A stretch of 64,000 nucleotides of DNA from positions 161,051,276 through 161,115,275 of the forward strand of contig OX104127.1 in the NCBI GenBank assembly GCA_944470555.2, read 5' to 3'. The notes beneath the pieces are model-generated. The model did no database searches. It saw only the letters and a program-made list of their open reading frames with translations, and was not told the origin of the DNA. A program made the position numbers and the translations under genes. Shown here piece by piece: positions 46,216-58,294 of the stretch. Every line of letters starts with the position of its first letter. Position 1 is the first letter of the stretch. The DNA is from Heterobilharzia americana (taxonomy: Eukaryota; Platyhelminthes; Trematoda; Strigeidida; Schistosomatidae).

Positions 46216-47249
46216 CAAGCATGCATACATATTACATTTGACTGATTTCCACTTTCCTTCTTTCGTCGCCGTCTGTTTTCCTTCCCCTTGCAGCAGATAG
46301 AATCTGGGAAGCTGGGAATCAGATTGAAACTATAGTGCATCATCGACAGTCCTGAATATCACCACCTTAGTCTTGGTATAACCACTTCTCAGCTGTATAA
46401 CATGTAAGGGGTGCTCTCGTGTACCATCTGAGTCTTACCCTGGTAAATGTACCGGAATTAGCACATGGCCACCTTACAACAATGCCCTTTGGCTGTCAAC
46501 AAGTAAAACGAGAGATTGTGGTTTTGATTATTTGTTCAGAGTAACAAAAAATTATACACGAATGCATAGATACACTTCTCAGTGGCCGACTAGAGACACT
46601 TTGTCCACAACAGCTTTATACGGCAAAATAATAAGGAACACCTATAACCTTATTTGTAAGTGATGGACCTTTGAATCAACCTAGGGAGTGAATGCGGTTT
46701 AACTGCTGATCGCCTGGCAATGGAGTGCGGTGAAACACTTCACAGCAGCAACGAAGTGCGTGTGATTAACTTAGCATAAAGAAGCGAAGCAGGACTTTTC
46801 GACACGGAATTTGAAACATTGTCTATGTAGCAGATGCAGATGCTTTAATGAACTTGAAGGTGTAAATCACTTAAGCAATAGAAGTTATCTGCTGCTTGAT
46901 TGAGTCAGTAAGACGTTTTCGGGAATGAATCAGAGAAATTGTTTCCCTGTATTCTTTGCGTGACAATTTTACGCAAACCTGAATGGACACAAGAGTTCAG
47001 CGTGTGATTTAGTGTGCAGTCTATAGATGTGACGTAAAATCTTTCTTCTTCCAGCCCAGGGACTGCCGACGACTTAGATGAATGAAGGATGGCAAACAAA
47101 ATTAGCGGAGATTTTCACAGCCTAATGCAATAAAAATATCTTTAAAGTGGATATGTACTCGGAAAATTGGGAATAAACATTATTACTATCGCAATAGGAG
47201 GGCATTTTACAAGTGGTCAGATGAAAATCCTATACAGGGTCAGCTTGGC

Positions 47250-47970
47250 TCCACTTCGCTGGTGAAACCACCGAGTTAGCATGATTTGAAGCACTACCAT
47301 TGCGCGTTCAGCAGAAAAGTGTAACCGGATTACCGATCTCAAACGTCAAAAACTCTACTTGGCCATCGAGTTGTTGAGTCGAGGATTAGTTGACATAATC
47401 ACCGAAGAGCATGAAGCCAGACCTCTATGTACTAAGTAACAGCAGCTAGTTGTCACAATATCTATGGGGCTAGTCGGCTCCACTTATTTTAGCGGCACTG
47501 ATCCCGCAGTGTTAATAACGGTGGAAGGTGTACCAAACTTTCAGATCATCTGCAAAGAAGCTCTTCCGTGATTTGAAGCGGATGTATGCGCCATTTCCAT
47601 CCATTATGAAGAAAAGGTACCCAGAATGGGGTCTTGGAATACTCTACCGGTGACATCTTTAAGGGTGAAAAACGACGGCATTTGCTGAACGCGGCTTGCC
47701 GGGAACAACCCTACCTACTCATACGACATGCTGGCCATGCCGAATGAATTTAGTTTGAGAAGGAGGCGGATGACCCATCTGATCAGAGGCCTCGGCGAAA
47801 TCGAACCAACCGCTTTTCCCTCATCTCCTCTGCCACTCGGGTGATCAGAAATTCTAGTTGGCACGTGTTGCAAGACTTCTCTTATTACAGAGAAGGCCAA
47901 AATGCGACTGTTCCTGTCAAAAGGCGAAGTCCAGCCCAAAATGGCTTCGATCAGCCAAAAGTACACGACT
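47250..47970 (-). mobile_element. Third CR1-like RT relic with FADD motif
   Basis: On the minus strand, WFDFAEASDQMGHPPP corresponds to the RT palm motif DFAKAFDxVPH. A broken GVPQDSILG-like stretch follows, then SFFADDLKVW at about 47562-47533 with the catalytic Asp pair intact. Stops and frameshifts are frequent on either side. Family is inferred from the FADDLKxW pattern common to CR1-like elements. Confidence 0.6.
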
Positions 47971-48224
47971 GCATCCTTCTTATATAGTACACTTATTTTC
48001 CTGAGTTACGCGCAGCAAAACACCCCGGCAATGACAGAACACTACTGGTGTGGTTGTGTCCAGGCTGTGTATACGTGAAACCTACGGTACCATTCAATCA
48101 TTACACAGTCTAAAACTGAGAGCAACAACGCCTCCTCAGTGCTATACAGTCAACAATAAATTCTTTGATTCAAAATATCAACCTATGTGATGGAAGAGGT
48201 CAGTTGGCAATGAAGGTTATATGC

Positions 48225-48600
48225 TCATGACAAATATTCCCAGCAGAAGGGACCAACGGTATCTATCTGCAAGAGCCAGTTCAAACTCCAGGAATGCCTC
48301 AAGCAGACAGCTAAATCAAAACCAAAACATTGGCCTCTTACACCACCTTGAACATAGTAGAAAACTAGTGAAGGTGAAACAAAACTTAGAACGTGGCAAA
48401 TTGCTAAGTTATAGGAGACGAGTGCAAGTATGGTTTTATGGAAATGAGAAAACCGATAAACGTACTCTTGTGGGTTGAGGCAGCACTGAGAGAAAGAGAA
48501 CAGGGTGAAAATAACATGTTCCTGTGCAAAACAAAAGTGGAACAGTAAAGGTAAGTATAACATCAGAGGTACAGCTGAAGGGGATTTTTCAACCATTTCT
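48225..48600 (-). repeat. Unidentified repeat, copy 2
   Basis: Partner of the 40.6-41.0 kb segment, with AATATTCCCAGCAGAAGGGA here against AATATTCCCGACAAAAGGGA there. The minus strand is open for 123 codons (48596-48225), as is an 85-codon plus frame. Similarity fades on both sides. Function unknown. Confidence 0.35.
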
Positions 48601-49167
48601 CTTTTTACCCTGATCGTCGAAATTTGCTTATTTTCTAGTCCTGTGCTTTACGTTGAAGAATTTGCAAGAGTAATCCATTGTTGCCCAACTATCTAGCTAG
48701 CACGTAAATGCGAACCACAGATTTTGATCATTCCGCTCTCATGTGCTTAAAGCTTATTTGGCTGACAAGTACATAGCAATGGTAGGCGTTCATAAAAGTA
48801 TTGCCAAGTGCTGCTAAAAATTGTTTCACCACCCAACATTGCAAATTTAATACATTTCCTGAACAAGAGTCGGGGTGATAATACAAGCCAAAACTTAAAA
48901 AAGCATTACCTCCCATGCAGCACTGGCGTGATTCAAGGCTGAGACACGTTTTGTATTCCCAGGAACTTGTGCAGCGGAGGGGCTCATATCACCTCAAAGT
49001 TTATGGCAGATTTTGAAGAACACTTTCGAAAGATATTCATGCTTCGAAGCTGAGCAACATATTGAGTTCAGTCATCCAGTGGAAAACCAACAATGTAAGT
49101 TTGTAACTCAGTTAGCAGGAAGGTGCATTTTGAATTTGTGCAGTAGTAACCTTAACTTGAAGAGATA

Positions 49168-49727
49168 TAAATTGTCTGAACCGTGTAATGTATTTGCGCG
49201 ACACATTTCGAACTATCTGATCACATACATACTTGTCTCAGGTACTTACATAAAAACTCATGAAGATAAATGGTGAGAAAATAAAAAGAGGTTAGGTAGG
49301 AAGGCCGAATAACAATGGAAATCAATAGAGCAAAAAATAATGGTACACCGAATTTGGTTCTCAGCAGTTGAGTTTACCGAGGAAGATTAAATTTGACAAC
49401 AAATTGTTCATGAAGACACAAAGGTGGTTTCAAATTTCTATCAGCTAAAGCTTCAACAAATTTGAGGATCCTTAAACAATTTGTTGTCAAATTTAATCTT
49501 CCTCGGTAAACTCGACTACTGAGAACGGAATTCGGTGTACCATTATTTTTCGCTCTATTGATTTCCATTGTTATTCGGCCCTTAATTCAGCCTTCCTACC
49601 TGACCTCTTTTTATTTCCTCACCATTTATCTTCATGAGTTTTTATGTAAGTACCTGAGACAAGTATGTATGTGATCAGATAGTTCGAAATGTGTCGCGCA
49701 AATACATTACACGGTTCAGACAATTTA
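49168..49727. repeat. Long inverted repeat, 241/253-bp arms
   Basis: Left arm 49168-49408 and right arm 49475-49727 are reverse complements with about seven mismatches and one 12-nt insertion in the right arm (near 49574-49585), around a 66-nt spacer that has its own small TCAAATTT/AAATTTGA hairpin. Outer ends read TAAATTGTCTGAACC. No transposase, tRNA-like box or obvious target-site duplication was seen. It could be a fold-back element, an inverted duplication, or a hairpin-RNA source. Confidence 0.93.
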
Positions 49728-50339
49728 CGTCTTATTATGGTTTTTTCGAAGTTCACCAGGGGAACTAATTGTTTTAAATTCTGGAAGAGATATGTTTACA
49801 GACCAATAGGTAAGTGGGTGGCTTGTTAGGTGAGTGAATTCTCTCCTGAAAAGGTTCGCAGTCTGAAAAAAGATTCCTAGATCGCTCTTGGTTAGAGAAA
49901 ATATCTCCAATTATCTGGCTCCTTTTTCTCTATAATGAAAAGTATTACAGTTGGTGGTTTACTCACCCTTTTATTCAAATTTGAGGAACTCCTAGGATAA
50001 TTTTTTGAGCCTTCCTAATCGGCTGAAGATAGATTTAATAGCGTATTCAACGATGAGATTTGGGTCCCAATTATCTCATCTAGTCAAGGAGCACTTGATG
50101 AATCGAGGCCTTTCAACGTTACAGAGACATTAAGTGGCCACATAGTGGAGTTTCTCAAGTTGCGCTAAGATAACTTGTACTGTGTTACATGTCTTCTCAC
50201 ACCTCTGAGATCCCTAGTAGTACTTCCGTGGGTTGCCTAAGCCATTAACCGTAAGTGCGCTCAGGAGTATATGCATATAGTCAGCAGCAAAGTAAAATAT
50301 AGAGAATTAGCTAACAATAAAGTCTGCTAAGAAAAACTG

Positions 50340-50690
50340 TTTACTTATACGCGTCAATGGCTTGATATGCGAATCATTTGATACTGAATACTATTTTATA
50401 AGCTTAAGAATTATCAATCTGGCGATGCTTGTAAACTGGCATTTCTCATGTTAAATCCATTATATGAGGATAAGAATTATTATCTAAGCTTTAGCTCCGC
50501 GTATACGCTGAGAAGTGGTATTTTCTTGTAAGTTTCATAACTGGCAGGATCTTCTAATGCTTTTAATAGGGTTTAATGACACGCCCACTTGTAGATTTTT
50601 CGATATACATCGACGTGATGATATCTGCAAGTTGGCTTCCCTCATTTTAACTCACTAATATGGGAATAAAACACTTATTTATATTTAATG
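50340..50690. repeat. Dispersed repeat family, third copy
   Basis: Matches 45835-46215 over its full length: CTTGATATGCGAATCATTTG, TTTCTCATGTTAAATCCATT, TTAATAGGGTTTAATGACAC, and a second GATGATATCTGCAAGTTGGC block. The paired-block arrangement (about 200 nt apart) is retained. Confidence 0.7.
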
Positions 50691-52439
50691 CGATCCTGAT
50701 GGCCATAAATCCTGCGTCCTGATCATATGCATTTGAAAAGTTCCGTGGGACAGGATAGAGTGAGAAACAGTAGTATGATATATGCTGCTGTTACTCATGG
50801 CTAAAGCATGGATTTAATGCTATCATTCTTAGGATGAATTTGAATGTGTGGTGAGGGAAATTTTTCCGTCAGAATATTTTGTCCTTGAAACAAACTGAAA
50901 TGAGATTCCACAATAGGATCCAGTTTAATTATGTCCTTTCGGTCATGTACTTATAGATTTGTGAACGACAGGTTTGACGCCAAGGAACTCGAAACCAGAT
51001 TTTACTTGCGATTCACTGGAGCAAAATAACTTTTATTTCAGGTAATCAGGTTTGTATGTATCCCAGCTCTGCTGGCATGGCCTCCTCTACAATTCAGACT
51101 TACGGAGGAATCAAAACATTTCTTCAGAAAAATGTAGGATCGAAAAGGAGTTGAAACACCTCATATGTATCCATCTAATTTCATGTGGTGTTATCTCAAG
51201 TCACGCGGTCTTCTCGACTCTTGACCTCGTTGACTGTGGAAACCGCAGTCCGGAAAAAATATTATGTTATATCATATCACATCAAAATATCATATCAAAT
51301 GATACCTTTTCCAGTTTGAACGCCGCGAAAAGATCCTAAGTCGGCTTTAGGGAAGGTGTAGATAATCCCATAAAGAATACCAAACACAAAGGCAAAAAGC
51401 GAGGTCAACGGACTGTGAGTGCATTCAACACCTTTGGCCTGGATAAATAAGAGTGTTAGGTAAGTGCTTGAAATGCAGCTGTGCTCGGAAATTATCAGTC
51501 GTGATAAAGTGAACCGTTTAAACCTTGGGTTAACAAACTTTTCAGACCGAGTGTCATCCGACTGTCCCTCCTTAACTGTTTTGATCTTTAAAATGTCTTC
51601 CACTGGTATCGTACACTCTCTCACGTCTTTAAAATGCTTTGGGATTGCCGCTTACCAAGCTAGCAACAAAACAAAGAAGAGGACATTTCCTTGGTAAGAA
51701 TAAGACCTATAAATCCAAAAAGTGCAGCACTCTACTATTCCTAGAATACCTGTGTCGAACTGCAGATTTTTACACTGGCTGCGTAAGCTATGAACCCCAA
51801 GACTACTCTTGGTTTTCTTTCCATTCGCCGACCCAGACTAGATGTCAGTGTAACACGAGCTACTTGTTTCGTATCATTGCGTTCATAATTCCCATTATGA
51901 CATTAAAAACAAGATATCCAGTGAAGAAAACTCTTTTCAGCCAGTTTATCAAGCTGTATATTCGTATACATATATACATATATATACATATACATATATA
52001 ATATTTAGAGACTGTAATCTGTGAGGAAGATTTAACTGAAATAATGGGGGTTGAAACAATAATAATGATGGTGATAATCATAGTGTTGCAGGTTGATGAC
52101 GCAAAGGTTGAATGATAACAAGAGGAGGTTACTCAAGGCTTTTAAGTCGTCTATAAGGTGCATATAGATTAAAAAGGGTGAGAACGTCAATAAACAATCA
52201 AAGGATTAGGTAACATAAGTGGGACACGTTAATCGGAGTAAATTGAAAATGTTTTGTTAAAAGTCACGATTATTAGGAGGATCGAATGAAATAACGCCGG
52301 TAGCGATTAAATATGAAAGTAAAGTGATAATGACGGTATAACAGTACAAAGATTAATCTGACAAAAAGAGGGGAAGGGGGTGAAGTACGAAAAAGGAGAA
52401 CGAAGCATACCAAGACTGAAATAAATTAAGGCCAAGGTA
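50691..52439. other. Unassigned region
   Basis: Short frames only (the longest is 120 codons, plus 51639-52001, ending in an ATACAT-type run at 51961-52000). Nothing recognised. Confidence 0.35.
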
Positions 52440-52777
52440 GAGACAAAGACTGTCATACTTTTTGCACACAAAGTCGGACTTCAGTTTATGGATAACCAAG
52501 GCTTCTGTCGTTTTTAGAAGCTGAACACGGAAGGAACGCGAGGTGTTTAGGAGAGTTTGATAGACAACCTTGAAACCCTTGTTTGGGTCGGTTGAATGGT
52601 TGGAATCGCTTCAATGCCCAAGGATACGATTTTGAGGCATTTCCTTTCACCCTTACAAAGCCAGGCCGGAACGTGTTCTCCTATACGTGTTGACAGTAAT
52701 CTCTGACTACGACCGATGTACCTTACTCCACAAAGGAAATAGTTATCTAGCTCTGAAATGTTGTACAGGGAATGCAT
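52440..52777 (-). mobile_element. Penelope-like element fragment (GIY-YIG end)
   Basis: Minus-strand frame with LCGVRYIGRSQRLLSTRIGE, HVPAWL, then after a frame change RVQLLKTTEALVIHKLKSDF and VCKKYDSL. This matches the C-terminal GIY-YIG-type endonuclease of Penelope-like elements (C.C..YIGRT.R.L..R..EH). No RT of this element was recognised upstream, so it looks like a short truncated insertion. Confidence 0.55.
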
Positions 52778-53307
52778 TTGAGATTACCTTCTGTGAAGAC
52801 ACACGTAATTTATATCGAAACTTATTCACACCCGTAAAAATGGAGCGTTCATGTATGTTCAGGAATAAATATTATCGTTTGTTGAAATGATACATGCCCG
52901 GAATTCTTTACTGTACCGCATGTGTTGTTCGCGATGGAGCGATTACTATCATCATAGTTTGTAGGCAAAATGGAAATGATCTCTCATTCTTTAATTTATT
53001 ACGTTCTGGCGATGCACTTCTTTATCAACTGTCAAGAATAGCCTTGGTGAACAAGGCACGAAGCAGAAATGACGGCATTACTCACTTTTCTGCTTTCCTA
53101 ACGCCTGAACGCCTTAACAATTACGTATTGACAGGTTTTTTCATTGAGCTTGCTGGTCAGAACACAATGAAATCATTGCTTGTATGTATAGACAAAAGTA
53201 CGCATGATGATAAATTAATTTCGCACTTTCAGAAATATGCACTCACGTCATCAACTTTTACCGTTTCGCCAACAGACTTTCTCCTTTTAGTAGCTTGCGA
53301 GAGATAA
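52687..53307 (+). pseudogene. Long frame with one internal stop, unknown
   Basis: Frame from 52687 to 53307 has a single stop (TGA at 52888-52890), giving 67 and 137 codons in series. The second part starts MPGILYCTACVVRDG and contains SAFLTPERLNNYVLTGFFIE. Composition looks protein-like, but no family is recognised. The first part overlaps the minus-strand Penelope-like fragment, so part may be shadow. It could be an exon or relic. Confidence 0.22.
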
Positions 53308-53309
53308 GT

Positions 53310-55640
53310 TGATGTGTCTTTATTCAAGCTGGAACTGGAAATCTACGCAAAACAATAGCAGCACTGATTTTTAATGGTCTTTTCACTAATATTCCCCATT
53401 GAAGTAACGTTGAGCAGTAAATGGCTTATAGACTTGACTGCAATATATTTTGTCGTTCCAGCATTTGAAGACTGAGGACTATTTTCAAAGGAGTAATAGT
53501 TGGTGCTTTTCGTAAAAATAAGAGTGAACCCAAGCTATCGAGAATCATATAGACAGAAATCTCAATCTTGTGTTTTCACGTGTTAGTATTTTTAAATGGA
53601 CCATAAAATAAGTTCAAAATCAAATATTTTTCGACAGTTAGGTCACAAGTGAGTACCATATATGTAAAAGGAACGGCCTCTTAACACGCCTTTGACATTC
53701 AACTCGGCAGCTCATTACTACATATTCCTAACTGATGTCTTTAGGTAACCAGGGCTAACCACAAATTTAAGCCCTAAAATGTCACAGTTTATCGCCTGAG
53801 GATCAATAAAATGTATCTTTCATTCAGGTCACATTGAGTTTTGTTGTTTAACTGTGATGTTATTCAAAGACCGTCGGTTTCAAGGTTAGGCGCGGATTTT
53901 AAGGGTCCTATGAGTAATTGCAAGTTTTGTTAGTTACGTTGTATGTTAAGTTATTGTGTGTACCATGGGGCTTAAATATATTATTCGGCGTATAAGAAAC
54001 TGAAACAAGACACTTATTTCTGAGTTTAATTTACATTCGTTATGCGTACTTTTTTCGCGATTGTTTCATGCAAATTCACTTCTCAGCGAAAACGTCAAGG
54101 ACTGAATACTGGTAACCATTGTTGTTGTAGTTTTAACTTATGTCTGGTGATATCGTTCAAAGCTAATGGTTCTGGTAGAGTGGTTTGATGGTTTCACAAC
54201 TCTTTTTTAGGATACCAAACTTTAATCTTCGCTTGTTGGTAACCTTTTGGTGGCCATATAGGTCATCTTTCTTCCTGCTTATGTTTGTAAGGATATAATA
54301 CCACATACATATGAATATATTCTGAATTATTATAACTGTAAATATGCCACTACATAATTATATACTGAAATATTTATATGGGTGAGTCGCTTCATACGTA
54401 CTGAGGACTTTTTAACGAAAATAACTTTTCTTTGTTAAAACATGCTCAAGGAAGTATTTGAATTCTCCGGTGAACAATGTTGATGGAATCCAATCAAGGT
54501 GAAATCCACTCAGAGACTCTTTGCTCGTTTGCGCAGTAAACAGTAAGCAGCTATATTTGTATGAGAGCTGGTAAAACTACTTGTATTGAAGATAGCACCA
54601 GTTTTCAATCTGCCGGAAATCGAGCAGTTGAACCAGTGAAACATAGCTTTAAAAAGGAGATGATCTTTAAATTTCAAAGTTTAATACTTCTGGTTTGGGG
54701 ATAGAAGGTTATGATACTAGATCACCCCGTATCTTTCGACAACTATATAATTTCACTCCCCTATGGTATCAGTCGATTGAGGATGTGAGCGTCACTGTTT
54801 TTGGGAGTCGGTCTCAAGTTGTGATTATTCTTTCTGAAGTGATTTTCATTTGTACCACCAGAAAACCACAGTCATGATTTTGTTATTTAATTTTTGTACT
54901 ACATTGCCGCACCCCTGGATGTCTTTCGACCGTGTATGGAGGAAAAGTGGAGATATGCGAGGTCAAAAGTCATTTTTCAAATTGGATATAACACGAACAA
55001 GTCTTTTTCTGTCTATGATAAGATTACGAAAAGCAGTTTAGCTTCTGAAGTGTTCACCCACAGGTAGCAAGTAAGTGGTCATCCTTCGAGGTCATATCAG
55101 AAGTTCCTAGTTGCGTTTCAAAAATGTACCTGCTACGTGAGTATATCCCTTCTGGTTTGAATTTAATTGCGGCTTTTTGTAATGGGATGAACATTGCACC
55201 ACTAAGGCAAATAAAAGATCTTCACATCTCTCAAAATGTCTCGAGACTTGGAGATGTGATTGGCTGAAAGTTTGCTTTGATTTTGAAATTATGACTAACT
55301 GTGAACTATAGGTATTTGTGAGTCAGTACTAAGGGTTGATAAATCTCACCTATGTCACCAATATTATCATCCGAACGTCTTATGTGCATGAGTTTCCACT
55401 CATCTGTGTCAATAGACCACTACCATTCTTCTCACTGGATTGTTTGACTGTTCAGACATACAAGAATTGTGCGTACATCATCACTATCCACTAATTGTAG
55501 CTAGATTTCTACGTCAATGTAGGACACCAAGAGATGCGTCCTAAAAAATTAAGAAAATAGCACAATGAATACACAAAAAAGGTAATAGATAATGGAAGGG
55601 AGAACAAGCGATTTATTAAAGAAACAGTTCAAAAGATATA
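53310..55640. other. Unassigned AT-rich region
   Basis: Only short open frames and no repeat family noticed. Confidence 0.4.
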
Positions 55641-55649
55641 TAATTAGAA

Positions 55650-57060
55650 GCATCCAGGGCCATCGTTTCGCTTTTCAGTAATCGATGTAAGAATTTTACG
55701 ACGTGTTCGCCACTGATTTCAATTATCAGCAATTTCCGCTATGGCTTCATGTTAATGAATTGCATGATCTCCTGGACCCCACCCATAAGGTTATGAGATA
55801 CCTATAAATTCCAACCTAACACAAATATCACTGGTCTCATACCACAATGTCAGCGTGGAGAAGTAAGGAAAATTCTGAGATATCCGTTAGTTCAAAGATG
55901 TACAGTATAAATAGCTAGAGATCTAAGACTGTGACTTGTGGCAATCCAATCTGAATCAATTTCAAGAGGGTGAGTTAAGGATTGACCTTCACTCTCTGTC
56001 TCCTATGAAAAAGAAACTCTTTATTGCATGCAAGCAGATTATCAGTGACTAAAAATCTTGGCAGTTTCATGAGCAGTTTGAAGTGAAGTACTATAATCTT
56101 AGAAACTGATGTATACACAAATTCTCTTCAACGTGGGGATGGTTGTCAACAACAAGAAAATTTTACGAAGGCCGTACTTGACAGATGGGTATTGCCTTTC
56201 AAGTGAACCGCAATGCCTTTCTTGATTACTCTTTCCAACATTTTAGCTTTAATACCGGTTAGAATTAACTATTTGCAGTCTAACGAGTACTGCCTATAGC
56301 CTTCTTTATGAATAAATGCTACTCTGATGGCTTATCAGTCAAATGAGAATATGACTGGATTGAAGGAAAGCCTTAATATTGTATTCAGTGGGCTAGGTAC
56401 ATAGACTGAAAGCTCTCTGGGGAGTATTAAGTGTAACTTATCCAGTCCGTTAGTTTTTCTGTATTCATGGTAGATTAATCTTAAGTCTTTTTTTGAAATC
56501 GATGTAAGCACAGTTAATTTTGTCAGACTTCAATACATTTACTTTTGGTGTTGTCTGCATAAGGAGTGAAAATGTCAGCAACACTTCATCTATAGCTTTT
56601 GCTTTGATCTCGTCATCATCCACAGACTAGGCCAGTAGTATTTCTATAATGAAGCTGAGGATGTCACGGTACTTTTCATTTCCATAGTCCTTGTTTGTTC
56701 TGCTGTTATCTGGAATATATGGATTACTGGGATACACTCATTCGAAAAAACATTGTTCTACTTCTTCTGCTCAAGAGTATCAAAATCAATGGTGAGACTT
56801 CAATACTTCTTCCGTTATAGTAAACTATGCACTTGAAGATTTATTCAGTGAAGATATTGTTTTCGTCTCTTCTGAACAGTCAACAGAATAAACATTTTAG
56901 TCATTCAGGCGCTCAACTGTCTGAAGAAACACTATACGTCTTCATGTAGGGCTCTTGGGTAGGTGGTTCAGTCTTCAGAAGAGGATACCAATTTAATATC
57001 TACTGCCTTTCCATCGCATAATTTGTGTTGTACTGTTACATCAAGGTGATACAACGCAGC
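55650..57060 (-). mobile_element. Fourth CR1/Jockey-like RT relic
   Basis: Minus-strand RT fingers are readable in pieces: GLDKLHLILPREL, AIRVAFIHKEG, GIKAKMLERVIKKGI, then NTHLSSTAFVKFS, and RQRVKVN followed by IGLPQVTVLDL-LFILYI. These match GPDGI..LLKEL, ..VTPIYKGG, ..KILERVIK and GVPQGSVLGPLLF. Many stops; no intact YADD was recovered. It could be CR1 or Jockey type. Confidence 0.5.
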
Positions 57061-57299
57061 CTCTAGAGATCAGAAGATCATTACACTATGATTAATTTTG
57101 CCAAACGATGTGGGGTGTTAGATAAAGCTTGTATAATTTCCTTGCGAGAACATTAAGTTCAAAACTGAGGAGACGTGGTGATAATCTTATCGATTGACTG
57201 CCCTATTATGCTTATAGATATCACAACAAATGAAATTTCTATCCACCCGTGATTAATCAGGCTGGTTTATGCTACTGTTATTAAACTGTTCTAATCAAC

Positions 57300-58020
57300 T
57301 GAAGGTATCAATCACCATTAACGGGAAAAACCTAAAGGAAGTTGTCTCTTTCATCTACCTACGGAAGCAGCAGAACAGATGAGGATGTCAAAGCGGCCGG
57401 AATCAGAAAAAAAGCAACACAGGCATTTCTGCATTATTCTGAATTAATTAGTATGGAGATATACTGCACTCAACTCAGCACAAAGCGTGAACAACATCCA
57501 CATTTTCAACATCAACTCCATCAACTCACTGCTGCTATACAAAATATGCTTCACAAACTTCGCGTGTCACCAAAAGCATTTCCAACAAACTACACACATT
57601 CATCAGCACCTACCACCTACGCTCACTCCATACTGAAGATCAGATCAGATGGTCAGAATAATGAGAGTAAGCAAGAAGGAAGTCACTGTGGCTAGTCTAG
57701 TAACGAAGCAAGCAATAACCTATCACCCAACAAATATGCAGAGGAAGAATGTGGAGGTGGACTGTATTGAGCACACACTGGGAAGGCCGATTGGGTAGGT
57801 CACGTGCCAGGCCAGGCCGTCGAGTGGAACCTAGATGGGAACCGACGAGTTGGGCTTTCGAGGTGAGGGTGATATGAGGGAGATGGTGTGAGTAAGAAAT
57901 GAAAGCTTGTGGGCATTCTTGGCACCAGATTGGAAAGAGTGGAGAGAAGAGAGTGGAATGGAGGCGTGGTACTGATGCTCTATGTTCCACTAGGAACCCG
58001 AGAGAAAAATAATAACAATC
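57300..58020 (+). mobile_element. RTE retrotransposon (family A) 3' part
   Basis: Begins at the QITINGKN / EVVSFIYL connection region and extends through the C-terminal Zn-like region to ATGTTCCACTAGGAACCC and an AATAATAACAAT tail. Stops and small deletions are common. The minus-strand frame over 57697-57990 is a shadow of this copy. Confidence 0.72.
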
Positions 58021-58294
58021 AACTGAAAGTCCATCGAAGTCTTCTTCAGCAAGTCAGCTAAATTTGTTTATCCGGAAAGTCACTGAATCAGAAGGATAAT
58101 CTCTGTCTTGTCTCCAGGACTACAATCTAATACAATCAAGTTGATATTTTGCTTCTCAAATATTATTCAGCAGCGGAGCATTTCGGATACCTCAATTTAG
58201 CGTACAACTTTTCCTATGGCTCTAAGAGATAATGTGTTCTTCATCTGATGTATGACAACACTTCTATAGGCTAGCCTCTCATTTCAAAATAGAG

